The notes beneath the pieces are model-generated. The model worked only from the letters and a program-made list of their open reading frames with translations. It was not told the DNA's origin and made no database searches. Below, piece after piece: positions 32,698-45,099 of a DNA stretch of 64,000 bases (its first letter is position 1; each line of letters starts with the position of its first letter). This stretch comes from Thalassia testudinum (Eukaryota; Streptophyta; Magnoliopsida; Alismatales; Hydrocharitaceae): positions 11,538,501 to 11,602,500 of the forward strand of contig JAZHRO010000073.1 in the NCBI GenBank assembly GCA_037157565.1, read 5' to 3'. A program made the translations under genes and the position numbers.

Positions 32698-34089
32698 CAC
32701 CCCCATGCTTATCTTTTGCTTGTCTCTTAAAAAGACTTTAATTTTTAGAAAATGGAATTTTAGGGAAATCTAATTTTTTCAACTTTTGAGGAGAAAAAGA
32801 TTATGGGACATAGGTTGATCCAAAAGCAGGAGGTATGGGATTTGTTAAGTATAAACATCGGGATTTGTTTTCAGATCCAAAAATTAGACAAAAACTGGAT
32901 CAATATATCCTCCAAAAAATTCACAGATTAACCCCTCATTAATTAAGATGACCTGAAATTTTTGTTTTTAGGATTTTTTTGGCTCTTGAATCTAATTTGC
33001 AACTTGCAATATCATTTAAAACCTTGTGTCCATGCTTATAAAAAACCGACATTTATAAGGCATGTTTTTGGTTTAAAACCTTTTTGTTTTGTTCCCCCAT
33101 GCTTATTTTTAGCTTAGTCTTACAACGGATGTGTCGGGATCATCATTCCCATTACCAATCCTCGAGGGGACTCTGGCACTGGTACTTCAAGATAGCACTG
33201 TCCATGACAGCACCCAGGAGCTCACAACCCCAAAACACAATGCGATGTAAAGGAGTGCTCCAAGCAAACTCAAGCTCTTGCTCCGACACTATAGGTAGAG
33301 CACCATCCAAGACACTTTAGCTGCAAAAATGCACTTTAATGCTCCATCTAAAGGTATGAAATATAGGTATGGAGCAGCACCGACGCGGTAACATGTTGAC
33401 ATCGTGGCCTAAAAGGAGGCATTTTCCTCCTTGGCAGTGGGAACTCAAACCAATGATCCGCTTCAAACTTCTACCAAGGCCAAACAAGGGGGTTTTTTTC
33501 TATTTTTTAGTTGTTTTTAAGTGTTGGCTTGTGTGTGAAATTTGACATAGGAAGTTTCACTTGAAATACAAGTTTTTGAATAAAAAACTAAGCTAGATAC
33601 TTTCCATATTACAAAAGAGGATAAAGTCACCTGAACTATCACGAGTTTAGGTGGAATTTTAGAGAAGGATATCTGATCTAGTCTAAAAATAGATCCTGAA
33701 ATTCTAATGATCAGATCCGTATCCTCCTCCCTAGTTTGTTAAAGATAAAATCTCATTATACCAAAAGTGATTTATCAACCTTAGTCCAAAATTTTCCTCA
33801 AAAAGTTTTTAATATTTTTATTTTTTTTGGGTATGCTTGCAAGAAATTAAAAAGTCAAAAGAAAATGCATGTTTTTAGGTTTTGAAAATCCTAAATTGAT
33901 CATCAAAATTTTTCAAAACAAGCCCCCATGCTTATGATAGGCAATGTCCTCATGCTTTAGGAGGGAAAAGGGATCACCTTAGTGAAGGGCGGTAAGGTTT
34001 AGGATGGTCAAAACCTGGAAAAAGAAAGAAAAAAGGAAAGAAGGAAAAATGATGGGTTACCTCCCATCTAGTGCTATCTTTTAAGCCAA
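32698..34089 (-). other. Polypurine tracts and 3' untranslated region of element 2
   Basis: Read on the minus strand, the GGAGG-type motif (34054-34080) is followed by the GAGGACATTG box and purine run (33922-33956), a second copy of a cataagcatggggg-like tract (33093-33115) and the LTR-edge tract agataagcatgggggtg (32698-32715). The block at 33110-33320 is closely matched by 58965-59180 in element 3. No coding region. Confidence 0.75.
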
Positions 34090-35179
34090 TCATCCTAGAG
34101 TGAAGGTATGCACGGAAGACGGAAAATCATGTAAATAATTGGACACTTGGATGCCCTCAAAAAATGTGTCTTCTTCTGGATCCCTAGAAAATTGATTAGA
34201 GGAAATATAGGGATTGAAGTTGGATGGAAAATGATAAGTGTTACCTAAGTCTAGCCATGGTTTTACATCAGGTTGAATGCCAAACTCGGGCGAGTCTGGT
34301 GGTAGTTCCATAGGAAAGGGGTCGGGAAAGGGATGGTGAGGATTGGGTGAAGTTAGTGTGGAAAGGTGGGGTAAGGGAAGAGTGGGTGGGTCAGGGTGAC
34401 GAGGGGGTTCATCAGGAATGGATTTTTTGTCAAGACAAGTCTTCAAATCACAGATTTCGCAGACCACTGATTCTGAATTTGATTCCTCAAAAATATTATG
34501 GTCAGTAAGGGTATCTATCAACATTATCTCCTCCACCATATTTGAAATTTTAGTATCCGAGTCCTCAAAAAAGTTATCATCATGGAATCTCTTGGAGGAT
34601 TTGAAAATATCAAGAGTGATAGTTTGGCCTGCTCAAGTGATATCCATTTTCCCTATGTGGCAATTGATATTTGCCTTTACAGTGGAAAAAAAGGGTCATC
34701 CAAGGATTATTGGGGCATTTAGTAAAGATTTGAGTACCTCAATGTCAAGGACCAAAAAGTCTGCAGGAAGACACAATTCTGGAACTTGACCAAAACATGC
34801 TCAACAATCCCACGAGGTTTATTGTAGATCGGTCGGCTAATTGCAGGGTAACCTCAATGGGTTTTAATTCACCGATCTGAAACTCCTCAAATAAAATCGT
34901 GAGAATGATATTAACTGAGGCACCAAGATCAAGGAGGGCACGATCAAAGGTAGTATCATCAATAATCACTGAAATTAGTGATGCCACCGAATCTTTCATC
35001 TTTGGAGGCAGCTTGCTCTGTATGACAAAGCTTACTATCTTTGAAAGATGTACCTGTCCTAGATTTTTGGCCTTGCTTTTAGGCATACAGATCTCCTTAA
35101 AAAATTTGGCATAGGCAGTTATGTATTTGATGGCATCTAGGAGAGGAATATTGATTTGAACTTGTCCAAATAGATCCAT
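34090..35179 (-). pseudogene. Retropepsin and protease-RT linker of element 2
   Basis: The frame 34745-35179 begins MDLFGQVQINIPLLDAIKYI (gag-protease boundary) and has FDRALLDLGASVNIIL, with the D-L-G-A-S retropepsin active site. After a frameshift the continuation, with VFLQTFWSLTLRYS and, in another frame, a PADFLVLD-type block, runs to about 34600. The frame 34090-34539 (149 codons) is the linker that precedes RT in intact relatives. It is acidic and then Pro-rich (PPRHPDPPTLPLPHL). It ends HTFTLG and no RT follows. Confidence 0.8.
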
Positions 35180-37035
35180 GAGTGCTTTTGTGGTGGGCTT
35201 AGATTCCTTTTATCTATTGGTGGTGGGGTGGAGAGCTTGTGGAAGAGGGATAGGAGTCGTGTCTTGAGATTTTTGTGTTTCTTTTTCTTCCTGATGGGGA
35301 GGTGAAGAGTCAACATGCACAGGGATGGGGATTTCTTCTGGTTTTTGGGAAGGCCTAGGATCAGTGGTGCTTCCCCCACTCCCCAATGTAACTGAATGTG
35401 CAGTCGAATTATTATTTGGAGGAGGTGGGGGGCCTGTGGTTGTGGAAACCTGGGAGGCCACTGAGGTGGTGGATTAGTAGGAAGCTGATTCGGGTAGTGT
35501 GGATTTCTTCCTGAATAATGGTTCATTTGGTGATTAGGGTTGGGCATGGGTTGGGAGGGTAGAAGTCCTGCAAGTCTTTGAGTGGGAGTAACCCCAATCT
35601 GGTTATTCAGATTTATGATGGTGCGGGTTACTTCCATTATCTTTGTTTGCATTTCCTGCAGGGTTCTCATCATCTGGGCATTAATGTCATGTTGGGATGA
35701 CCCAGGATGAAAGGTCGGATTAAACTCATACCCATTAAATTGATTTGGTTAGGGAGGAACCTGATTATTCCAGGAGCAATTCGGGTAATTCTTCCATTTG
35801 GAAGAATTTTTAAATGGCTCCCGGATGGCAGAAATATTTTGAGTGGGATTAAGATCTAGATGGTTGTAATTCCCCAGTGAATCATGGGCAACCTTAGAAT
35901 AATGGTAATAATCAACAGGAGTAGTATTGAGATTATGCAAATTTTCTCTTCTTGGAATGCTAGGGTGGGTTAAATGTGGATTGTGTGCAGCTTGGGTTGA
36001 TGTGGTAAGTCTTTCCACAATCTTCTTTTGATTAATGTGCATCTTGAAGATCATCTTTGGTTACAAGAATAGATTGAGTGCCTACTTCATGAACACTGAA
36101 CTGCGGGTTTGGAGTTCTGCAAAATGTGTTCATGGAAGGTTGATTAAATGAGTTTTCACTCATTTCTTCAAATAGGTCGTCGGCACTCTTAGCATCCTTA
36201 TTCAAGAAATTGCTGCCACACGAGGCATCGGCGAAATATTGGATTTGATCTTCCAATCCATGATAGAAGATCTGTAGGAGCTGCCATAAAGGAATCTCGT
36301 GGTGCGAGCAACTTCTTAAGAGATCTTGAAATCTTTCCTAAGAATCATGGAAAGTATCACTAGATTTTTGTTGAAAGGTTGTAATAGATCTTCGTAGGGA
36401 ATTGGTACGACCAATGGGAAAGAATTTCTTGAGGAAGGCGCTCTTGAGCTAAGGCCAAGTTGTGATGGGTTGGCCAATGGTCCTAAACCAATAAGAGGCC
36501 TTATCTTTAAGAGATAATGGAAATAGCTCCATCAGCCATAGGTCTTCTTGCACATTTCAGGAATGGGTTGTTTGTACAAGAAGAGTTACCTCTTCAAGGT
36601 GGCTGAACGAGTCTTCCCTAGGAAGGCCATGGAACTATTTAATCAGGTTCAAGACCACTGGCGTGATCTTGAAGTCCCCCTCTGGTATGACCACCCCTAG
36701 TCATTCCTCATAATAAGAAGGATCATAAAAATATTTTAGAGGAATAATAGGCTGTTGACGGGGTGGTGGGTTTGGCCTTTGTTTGGCTAGGTTTTGGATA
36801 TTCTTAGTCAACGTTTGTTGATTGGCATTCAATTGAGCAATTTGCTCAGCCATTATTGTTAAGAGATCAGGCGGGGAGGCTTGATGTTGTGATTGAGGCA
36901 AATCAGCATTAGGGAGCTCCAGATGTGGAAAGCAAAGGTGGAGGGGTTTTGGGTGGATGAGTCAAAATTAGGGTTAATGGTGGGATTAGAGGTGGAAGTG
37001 GATGGGTTAGTGGACCTGTTTTGTTGATTTTCCAT
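35137..37035 (-). pseudogene. gag of element 2 (Retrotrans_gag domain, then Pro/Gln-rich tail)
   Basis: The likely start is MENQQNRSTNPSTSTSN at 37035. A frame with LLTIMAEQIAQLNANQQTL follows (36701-36901). Then, across stops and shifts at 36010-36660, comes the Retrotrans_gag core: FHGLPREDSFSHLEE, ELFPLSLKDKASYWF, FLKKFFPIGRTNSLRRSI and FQDLLRSCSHHEIPLWQLL. The 36032-36256 frame has LEDQIQYFADASCG and KSADDLFEEMSENSF, the end of that core. The tail (35137-35673) is rich in Pro, Gln and Asn. Gag forms the particle that packages element RNA. The frame is broken in several places. Confidence 0.8.
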
Positions 37036-38675
37036 TTTTTGAGAAGACAGAAAAAGAGATCCTTTTGCACATGGGGCGAAATCAAATGGTTCCTCCAAGT
37101 GCGGATTTTGAGACTGTCGCCCGTGCATAAAATGGAAGAACAGGAGGAAAGGAGAAGAGTTGGAGATGAGAGAAAGTGTGCAATCAATCAATCAAATTCT
37201 AGACCTAACTTAATTGTGACTTCCTAAAAATTAACCTAAGACTTGATCTACCTAGGAAATAAGTAATCAATAGTGAATACCCGTTCTGTCAATAAATCTA
37301 GCCAAGTTGCTTATGGGGAGGTTTGGGCCCAAGCGTTTCCCAGGAAAATCCACAGGTGCTTGTACAAACCCGCGCCTGGTCATTTGACACGGCCCCTCAG
37401 CCTGAACACTAGATATAGATGACATAATTAGTATTAGCTAGAGAAAACTTAAGACCTATATAGCAAGCCTAAGTTGATGAAACCTTAGGGGTCAAGTTAC
37501 TAAGAATTTTAGTTGATGGAATGTCGAAGGCATTGATTGGGCTATTGCCATATTATTTCAATTTTTTTTGTGTGTGTGTGTGGGAATTGGAAGTTGATTC
37601 CAATGAAAAGCAAGTTGTCACACAATTTAATGTATTTCTGCCTTTTAGAATTGGATTTAAATTAGTGTATGTTAGGGTTTTCTTCTTAAGTTCTAAAATA
37701 AGTTTCAAGCTGCACGATCAAAGAAAAACAAGTTGTATTGGTGAAGATTAATTTACTTTAAAGTGGGTCTCTAAAAATCAAAAGGAAACCCTAATCCAAT
37801 TGATCCTAGGATAGAAATTTAACTACCAATGATATTTTTTAGGCTTTCTGTATTAAGTACTGGTCCAAAAAGATTAACCAACACCACTACTTTATGGAAA
37901 ATCAAACAAGGATTCTAGAAAAGATTTTTTTCGGATTTTAAAAATTTGTTTGATATTTTTAAACAATTTTTCTTTGTGTTGGTGTAAAAGTTCAAAATTG
38001 ATACTCATGGGTATTTTGGACGTTTCAGTACTACTATCGACCATAGAAAATTTTGGTGATTTTATGTAATATGTATAATTTCACAAGGATTCTAGAAATC
38101 TAAATTTCATAAAAATTGGATAAGTATAAAAATTTTAAAAATTTGCAAACCGTAGTAAAATAGGAAGATTAGAGGATGTAATCCCTCTATAGTTGACAAA
38201 TATTTAAAAATTAATTACAAATCCAATTGCTTTGAAATTTGGAACAAATTTTTCTTACTTAATTTGGAATTATAAGGAGAGATTTTATGATTTTAGGAGG
38301 CTTGTGGTGTCAAGAATTGATTTTTCAATTCCTGATAAAAATTTGGACCCTAAAAATAGAACACCAACACTTGAAATGGAGTGGTGTTTAATGAAGCATA
38401 CAAGCAAATAATGGATTTTAAATTGCACCACTCCACTTAATTAAGATATTTAAGATCATGAAAGCCAAGTTTAATATTTTTTGGTAGTTTTTAAGGGTAA
38501 ATGTGACGGGAAAGGGAGAACCAACCTGAAATCATGGGAAGAAAAGGAGTTTTTGAGCTATCACTTCCAAATTCCCGCTTCCTTCCTACAATACTTGCAA
38601 ACACAAGAGAAAAGAAAGAGAAGGGGATGAGATCCACTTCAAGCAAGAGAAAATTTGATTAAGCAAAGCAGCACC
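37036..38675 (-). other. 5' leader of element 2, no gene seen
   Basis: AT-rich sequence with short frames between the primer-binding site and gag. It includes a short (tg)n run at 37570-37583. No conserved domain. Confidence 0.5.
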
Positions 38676-38693
38676 TCCCCGGCAACGGCGCCA
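38676..38693 (-). other. Primer-binding site of element 2 (tRNA-Asp, intact)
   Basis: On the minus strand it reads tggcgccgttgccgggga, identical to element P. Five bases separate it from the LTR edge at 38699. Confidence 0.93.
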
Positions 38694-38698
38694 AAAAG

Positions 38699-40913
38699 TG
38701 ATCGCATTTTTGCGTGGTTTGTAAAATACATCGCTGTAACGCGTAAAATCGATCAACTCTTAAATTTATAAAACCTACATAGGGGAGTATCTAGGGTCGT
38801 CCAAGGAGGCAACTTTTGCAAAATTAAATCTCTTACTTGGAAAGCAAATTAAACTTTCTTCTTGGTTTTAAATATATATGATTTTTATGGGTTTTGATAT
38901 AACAGGCACTTGCCAATCTTTGCAGGAAAGGAACTAACACCTAAAATGCTAAAATCTAAGTGACAAAAGATGACCGCTTTCTAAGCTCAACCTAGGTGCA
39001 TGGAGGCCTAGGTTAATTAGAAAATGGGAGTGAAATTACACTAGAGATAAAGCAAGTAAAGCAATAAAAAGTGCAACAAAAATTCAAGGAAACTTTAAAA
39101 TTGGGACTAAAAATGTTTCACATAAAACCCTAATAGAGGAAAGCTTGTCCTGCAACAACCAAGATACAAAAATAAAATAAGAACTAAAGGTCCTGATGAT
39201 GAAGATGGCGAAGAGGGGAAGCTCCTTGCTCCAAGCTTAGTTGCTCCTAGGCTTGAAAAGGGCTCCTCTTTCCTCGCTATGCCCCTCCAAGATGGTGCCC
39301 TCAAAGGTGGAAGCTACCACATTCAATGATCTCCTTTAAGGGTGGGCGTGCACCACACTTACTCCTCCTTGCCTAGCCGTCCTTCTAGTGGAGGAGTGCT
39401 CCTCCTCCTTGTCATGGCACAAAGGAGAAAAAAACGGGGAAGAAGGCACCAAGGGGGTGGGAAGGATGCCCTCTTCTTCTTCTTCCATGGCCGTGGATAT
39501 GGTGGTTGAGGTGGAATTGTACTAAAGGGAGGATGGGGAAAATGGTGGTAGGTAATGGGTTTTATAGAGTGGGATGAGGGTAGGATTGGCATGAATAGGT
39601 GGACGGCTAGGATGGACTTTGGTGGTGGTTATGGGTGGTTAAGTTAATCCTAAGGCTACGGTTAAGTGATGCCACTTAAGGGGTGCTAAGGGGGGTAGTT
39701 AGAGTTAGCCAAGGGGCACCTAAAAGTGGTGCCAACCACGGAAGGGTGCCATGGGTTGGCGCCAACTTGAAGGCGTGTAGAAGGAGGGTGAGGTGTAGGG
39801 TGGATATTTCTTGGAAGGGTTAGGTGTAGGGTGTAGATGGAAGGTCATTTTGGCACCAAAAGGAGGGGGTTCTACAAGGGTTTGTTGGAGCCAAAATAGG
39901 TGTCTCTTGGAAGGAGGTGAGGGGTAAAAAGCTGCCTAGGGTTGGGGACAACTTAGGGGTAGGGTTGATTGGTGGAGCTAGTTTGGTGGGGTTTTAAGGT
40001 GGTAAAAGCCAAGGGAGCTGTAGCATAGATAAGCTAAGCTAAGTTGATCTAGCTTAGCTAGTAATGGAGTGGAGAAGTAGGCAATGGGAGCTAGGGTTTG
40101 AGGAGAGGAGCTAGATAGAAGAAGTCTGGAGCTGAAATGGAGCTGGCAGCTATTGAAGAGGGTGGCATGGAGCTACTCTAGCTGGCTTAGCTTGCTAGTT
40201 CTTTGCTAGTTGCTAAGCCAAGCTAAGGTAAGATGGCTTCTACCACAAGGAGATTAGGTGAGTTGGGTCTGGTGACCCCGAGGAGGATCAAGCTGGTTGA
40301 GGTAGCTAAGGTAGCTTAGCTCAACTGAGTTGAGCAAAGCTGAGTCCTCGAGAGCTGAACTTGAGCTTCCAAAGCTGAGATGAAGTCATCTTCAACTGGA
40401 TGGAGTTGAGTGGAGCTGTATCAAGCTAGTCCAGAGTTGAGGTGAACTCCAGTCAACTCAGCTATGCTAGCTAGATCTCCCTATGAAATAATGGGAGCTG
40501 AGATGAGCTAGTCTCAGCTAAGTTGGGCTAAATCTGAGCTAACCTAAGCTAGGGTGAGCTAAGACGAGCTCTCTTGAGCTACCATTCAGTTGAGATGAGC
40601 TGAATGGAGCTAGGACGAGCTAGCCCTAGTTCAGGTGAGCTAGATTCCAACTATGGTGTGCTGGATCTGGTTGAGTTCCAGCTGGTTTGGGCTTCTCCTT
40701 TACCAGTTGCCTTCCAGAGTGCTAGTGTTCTAGGGATCTAGCAATCTACTTATCCCTAACACTCACAAAAACATAAAATGATAATAAAAAAGTAGAAAGC
40801 ATGCCTAATCTAATTGATGCCTAAATGTATCCCAAAAACCCATTTGCGAAGCAAAATCCTAAGAGCTAGGTTTGTTTTAATGCATAAGAATAATGATAAA
40901 CTGGCGTTTATCA
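38699..40913 (-). repeat. 5' LTR of element 2
   Basis: 2215 bases, tgatcgcatttttgcgtgg to ggcgtttatca. It matches 30475-32697 throughout, including the AGCT-rich part. The right flank continues with the array word catcaaaatgctag; the three bases cat occur on both sides (gccat on the left, catca on the right). Confidence 0.92.
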
Positions 40914-41704
40914 CATCAAAATGCTAGTTGGAAGGAAAAAGATAGCCACAGGTATATAGCGGGTGTAAGAATTTTGATGGTAGTAAGCATCAAAATGCTA
41001 GTGGCCACAGGTATACAGTGTTTCAGAAAAAAAAAGAAAATAAGCCCACCATTCCCGTTGATTTTTACAATAACCGACGGTGTTAAAAGATAATTCTTTT
41101 TAACAACGGTGACTGTTTCCCATTGCTTATTATAGAAAGCGATGGGAAAAATATTTTTGCCATCAGTTTTTAAAATAATAGACGGCAAAAAAAGGGTAAG
41201 TTTTTGTATCAAATGAAAGGTTTTTGCCATAGCTTATTTGGGAAAGCGATGACAAAACTATTTTTTTCGTTGCTTGTATAAGTGATGACGTTTTACTTTA
41301 AACGATGGTAAAACTCAAAAAACACACATTAACACAAGGAAAAGTATCCTAAAAATGTCGTTGCTTTTTTGATAAGCGACTGGAAATCCCAACTAAATTG
41401 GGTTTCTTATTCATCTTTTGCCTTTCATGGTGCCAAGGTTTGTGGGTTCTGACTTTCTGTTAGTCCCTAAAACCCAAATAAAGATGTCAAAACTAACAAA
41501 ACAATGTAGTGCATGCCTATCCTGATAAAATTCCTAAATGCAACCCAAAAACCCAGTTGCAGAGATGAATTCCTAAGAGTTTGGTGTGTTTTAAAGCATA
41601 ACAATGATGATAAACTGGTGTTTATCATGCATGTTTAAATTCTTCTCCCCCTTTGTTATTAACAAAAAGATTCAAGCAATCAACTCATATAGAAGAACAC
41701 AATT
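40914..41704. repeat. Array copy 4, right part
   Basis: It resumes at catcaaaatgctag and holds the hairpin block (about 40966-41000), the inverted-word cluster (about 41040-41300) and the tail with tgcctatcctgataaaatt. Confidence 0.8.
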
Positions 41705-43424
41705 AGTAGTTGGTCCCACTAATTCAAAGTTTTATGCAATTTGCGATATACTGCTATGAATAATAATGCAAGAATATTAAGAGCAAAAGCTAAAACTTTT
41801 GAATTATAAACAAGGTAAAGGAGCTACGTCATGGTTCTAGAAAGAAGTGCTACAACAGTAGAAATCAACTATCAGAGATATAAAGTACAACTCGCTACAA
41901 GATAGAAATAGGGATATAAAGAACTATAGTCCAAATAAATACTATAGTGTAGAAAAAAGCAGGAGAAATCTAAAAGAAACTCAGAAACCCTTGATATCTA
42001 ATTGGAACTCAACAACAATAATGAAGATGTTTACAGGAAACAGAATGGTGTTGGTGCTGGGTCCGGCTATGGACGAAAAGTGAATCCTATATCCCAAAAT
42101 GGATGAAATCTGAATATCAGTGGTTCTACAGGATAGTGGGACTAACGGACCAGTCTGCTATTGTAGACTGAGGAGGAGTTGTTGCTATTGCTGGAATTGC
42201 ACGTCTGGATCTGGGGTTCCTCTGGTTTTTGATGGTGAGTTAGTGCATCACCTTTCCTACCTTATCCAAATGACCCTATCTACTCAGGTAGGCAGAAACC
42301 TGAGTACCAAGCTCCATCATTACCTGGCTGGTCTTTCTCTGGCGATTCATCCTTAGAGAGATACAACCTCTGACATCCTATACTCCTGGCAAGTCGTGTT
42401 TGGAGAACTACTTGTCAAGGTAAGGTCACTCTATGTTGAAGGAGGGAGTGGGCCTCTCTCGAGGCGGGTAGTAAGGATCAAAAAGCATGAAGGAAAGAAA
42501 AAAATAACCATAGGTATGCAGTGGGTGTTAGCATTTTCATGGTAGTAAGCATCAAAATTCTAGTGGCCACAGGTATGTAGTGGGTGTTTTAGAATTAAAA
42601 ATAATAATAATCTTACCTTTCTCGTTGGTTTTTTAGTAACCTATCTAGTTAAAAGGTAATTTTTCTAATAAAGGTGACTGTTTCCCATCGCTTATTATAG
42701 AAGGCAACCAGAAAATTATTATTATTATTTTTTTGAAACATTGAGGATTGCTATCAAGGTAGCAACCAGAAAATTATTTTTGTCATTAGTTTTTAAAATA
42801 ACAGACATTAGAAAAAGGTATGTTCTTGTAGCAAATGAAAGGTTTTTGCCATTGCTTATTTGAGAAAGCGACATGAAAAATATTTTGCCATTGGTTTTCA
42901 AAATAACCGACAGCAAAAAATGATAAGTCTTTGTAGCAAATGAAAGGTTTTTGCCGTTGCTTTCTTGAGAAAGTGACAGAAACTATTTTTACAGTGGCTT
43001 GCATATTTGACGACGTTTATTTTAAACGACGGTGAAACTCAAAAAATGGTGCTTTAACGCGGGAAAAAGTATTGTAAAAATGCCATCGCTTTTTAATGTG
43101 CGACAGGAAATCCCAGCTAAATTGGGCTTCTTCATTTTTTGCCTTTCATGGTGCTAGGGGTTGTGGGTCTAACTTTCAGTTAGTCCTTGGAACTCAAATA
43201 AAGATGTCAAAACTAACAAAACAATATAGTGCATGCCTATCCAAAGAAAATTCCTAAATGCAACACAAAAACCTGATTGTGGAGTTGAAATCCTAAAACC
43301 TAGGTGTGTTTTAGTGCATAAGAATGATGATAAACTAGTGTTTATCATGCATGATTAAATTTTTCTCCTCCTTTATTATTAACAAAAAGATTCAAGCATT
43401 CATCAAATATAGAAATAGACACTT
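41705..43424. repeat. Array copy 5, with a 41-bp LINE tail inserted
   Basis: A complete unit of about 1.7 kb including the inserted LINE tail at 42721-42761 and its TSD. Confidence 0.85.
42704..42778 (-). mobile_element. 41-bp 5'-truncated LINE insertion with perfect 17-bp target-site duplication
   Basis: gcaaccagaaaattatt occurs at 42704-42720 and again at 42762-42778. Between them lie 41 bases that read, on the minus strand, a few extra bases, then tgatagcaatcctcaatg, tttc and an A-rich tail. This is the exact 3' end of the LINE at 9557-14544 (14512-14540). Other array copies have a single uninterrupted target here. The orientation is opposite to the large LINE. Confidence 0.9.
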
Positions 43425-45099
43425 AATAGTTGGTCTCCCTAATTCAATGTTTTATGCAATTCTTGATATGCTGCAATGAATAACAATGAAAGAATATTAA
43501 GAGCATAAACTGAAACTTCTGAATTATAAGCATGGTAAAGGAGCTATATCAGGGTTCTAGAATGAAGTGCTATAGTAGTAGAAATCAACTATTAGAGATA
43601 TAAAGTATAACTCACCAGAAGATAGAAATATAGATATAATGTACTATAGTCCAAATAAATACTACAATCTAGAAAAAGGCAGGAGAAATCTAAAAGAAAC
43701 TCAGAAATGCCTCGATATCTAATTGGAACTCAACATCAAAATCGAAGTTGTCTAGAGAAAATAGAGGGGTGCTGTTGCTGGGCTGTCAGAGGAGGAAAAG
43801 CAAAGCCTATGTCCCAAAATAGGTGAAATTTGAATATCAGTGGATCTGCGAGATAGTGGGGCAAATGGTCTCGTCTGCTGTTGTAGTCTGTGGAGGAGCT
43901 GTTGCTACTACTGGAGGTGAACGTCTAAATCTGGGTGGTCTATGGTTTTTGACGGTGAGTGAGTGGATCTCCTTTGCTACTTAATCCAAAAACTGTCCTT
44001 ATGTTCTCAGATAGGTAGAAACTTAAGTACCATGCTCCATCATTACCTAGCTAATCTCTCTCTGGCGGTGCATCATCAATGAGATGCCACCTGTAACATC
44101 TTGTACTCCCAACAAGTCATGTCTGGAGAACTGCTTGTCAAGGTAAGGCTACTCTGTGTTGAAGAATTGAGTGGATCCCACTAGAGGCGGGTAGTAAGCA
44201 TCAAAATTCTTGTAGGAAGGAAAAGAAAAACCACAGTTATGCAGTGGGTGTAAGAATTTTGATGGTAGTAAGCAGCAAAATGCTAGTGGCCACAAGTATA
44301 CAGTGGGTGTTACAGAATTTTAAAAAATAGTAATCTTGCCTTTCCCATCGGTTTCTACAATAAGTGACGGTGTTAAAAGGTAATTATTTTTAACAAAAGT
44401 GACTATTTCCTATCGCTTATTACAGAAAGTGAGGGGAATAATATTTTTGTCATCGATTTTTAAAATAACTGATGGAAAAAAAAGATAAGTTTTTGCAATA
44501 AATGAAAGGTTTTTGCCATTGCCTATTTGAGAAAGAGATAGGAAAAATATATTTGCTTTTGATTTTTAAAATAACCTTTGATAGAAAAATGTAAGTTTTT
44601 GTAGCAAATGAAAGGTTTTTGCCATCACTTATTTGAGAGAACAACGACAAAACTATTTTTACTGCTGCTTGTATAAGCGATGGCATCTTATTTTAAACGA
44701 TGGCAAAACACAAAAAATGGTGCATTAACGTTGGAAGAAGTATCGCAAAAATGTTGTCACTTTTTTAATAAGTGATGGGAAATCCCAACTAAAATGGGCC
44801 TCTTCTTCATCTTTTGCCTTTCATGGTGCTAGGGTTTGTGGGTTCTGACTTTCTATTAGTCCCTAAAACTCAAATAAAGATGTCCAAACTAACAAAACGA
44901 TGCAGTGCATGCCTATCCCAAGAAAATTCCTAAATGCAACCCAAAAACTCGATTGCAAAGATGAAATCCTAAGAGCTCAGTGTGTTTTAGTGCATAAGAA
45001 TGATGATAAACTGGTGTTTATCATGCATGATTAAATTTTTCTCCTTGTTTGTTATTAACAAAAAGATTCAAGCATTCAACTCATATAGAAGTAGACAAT
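43425..45099. repeat. Array copy 6
   Basis: A complete unit of about 1.68 kb with all landmarks: marker, minus-strand open part, hairpin block and inverted-word cluster (44340-44700). Confidence 0.85.

Larger units (their letters stand above)
30475..40913 (-). mobile_element. Element 2: gypsy (Athila/Tat-like) retrotransposon with both LTRs, gag and protease but no RT, RNase H or integrase
   Basis: 10,439 bases inserted in array copy 4. LTRs are 30475-32697 (3') and 38699-40913 (5'), with a perfect tRNA-Asp primer-binding site on the minus strand (38676-38693) and a polypurine tract beside the 3' LTR (32698-32715). Gag (37035-35137) and protease with its linker (35179-34090) are present. The coding region then passes straight to the GGAGG-type motif (34054-34080) and the GAGGACATTG box (33922-33956). 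RT, RNase H and integrase are absent as a clean block. The LTRs show 12 differences in their first ~143 bases, mostly transitions, so it is an old insertion. It is most likely a non-autonomous derivative. Confidence 0.9.

Noticed and set aside
38676..38693. Possible tRNA-Asp gene
   Set aside because: Only the 18-base complement of the tRNA 3' end is present, in the primer-binding position; no tRNA body.
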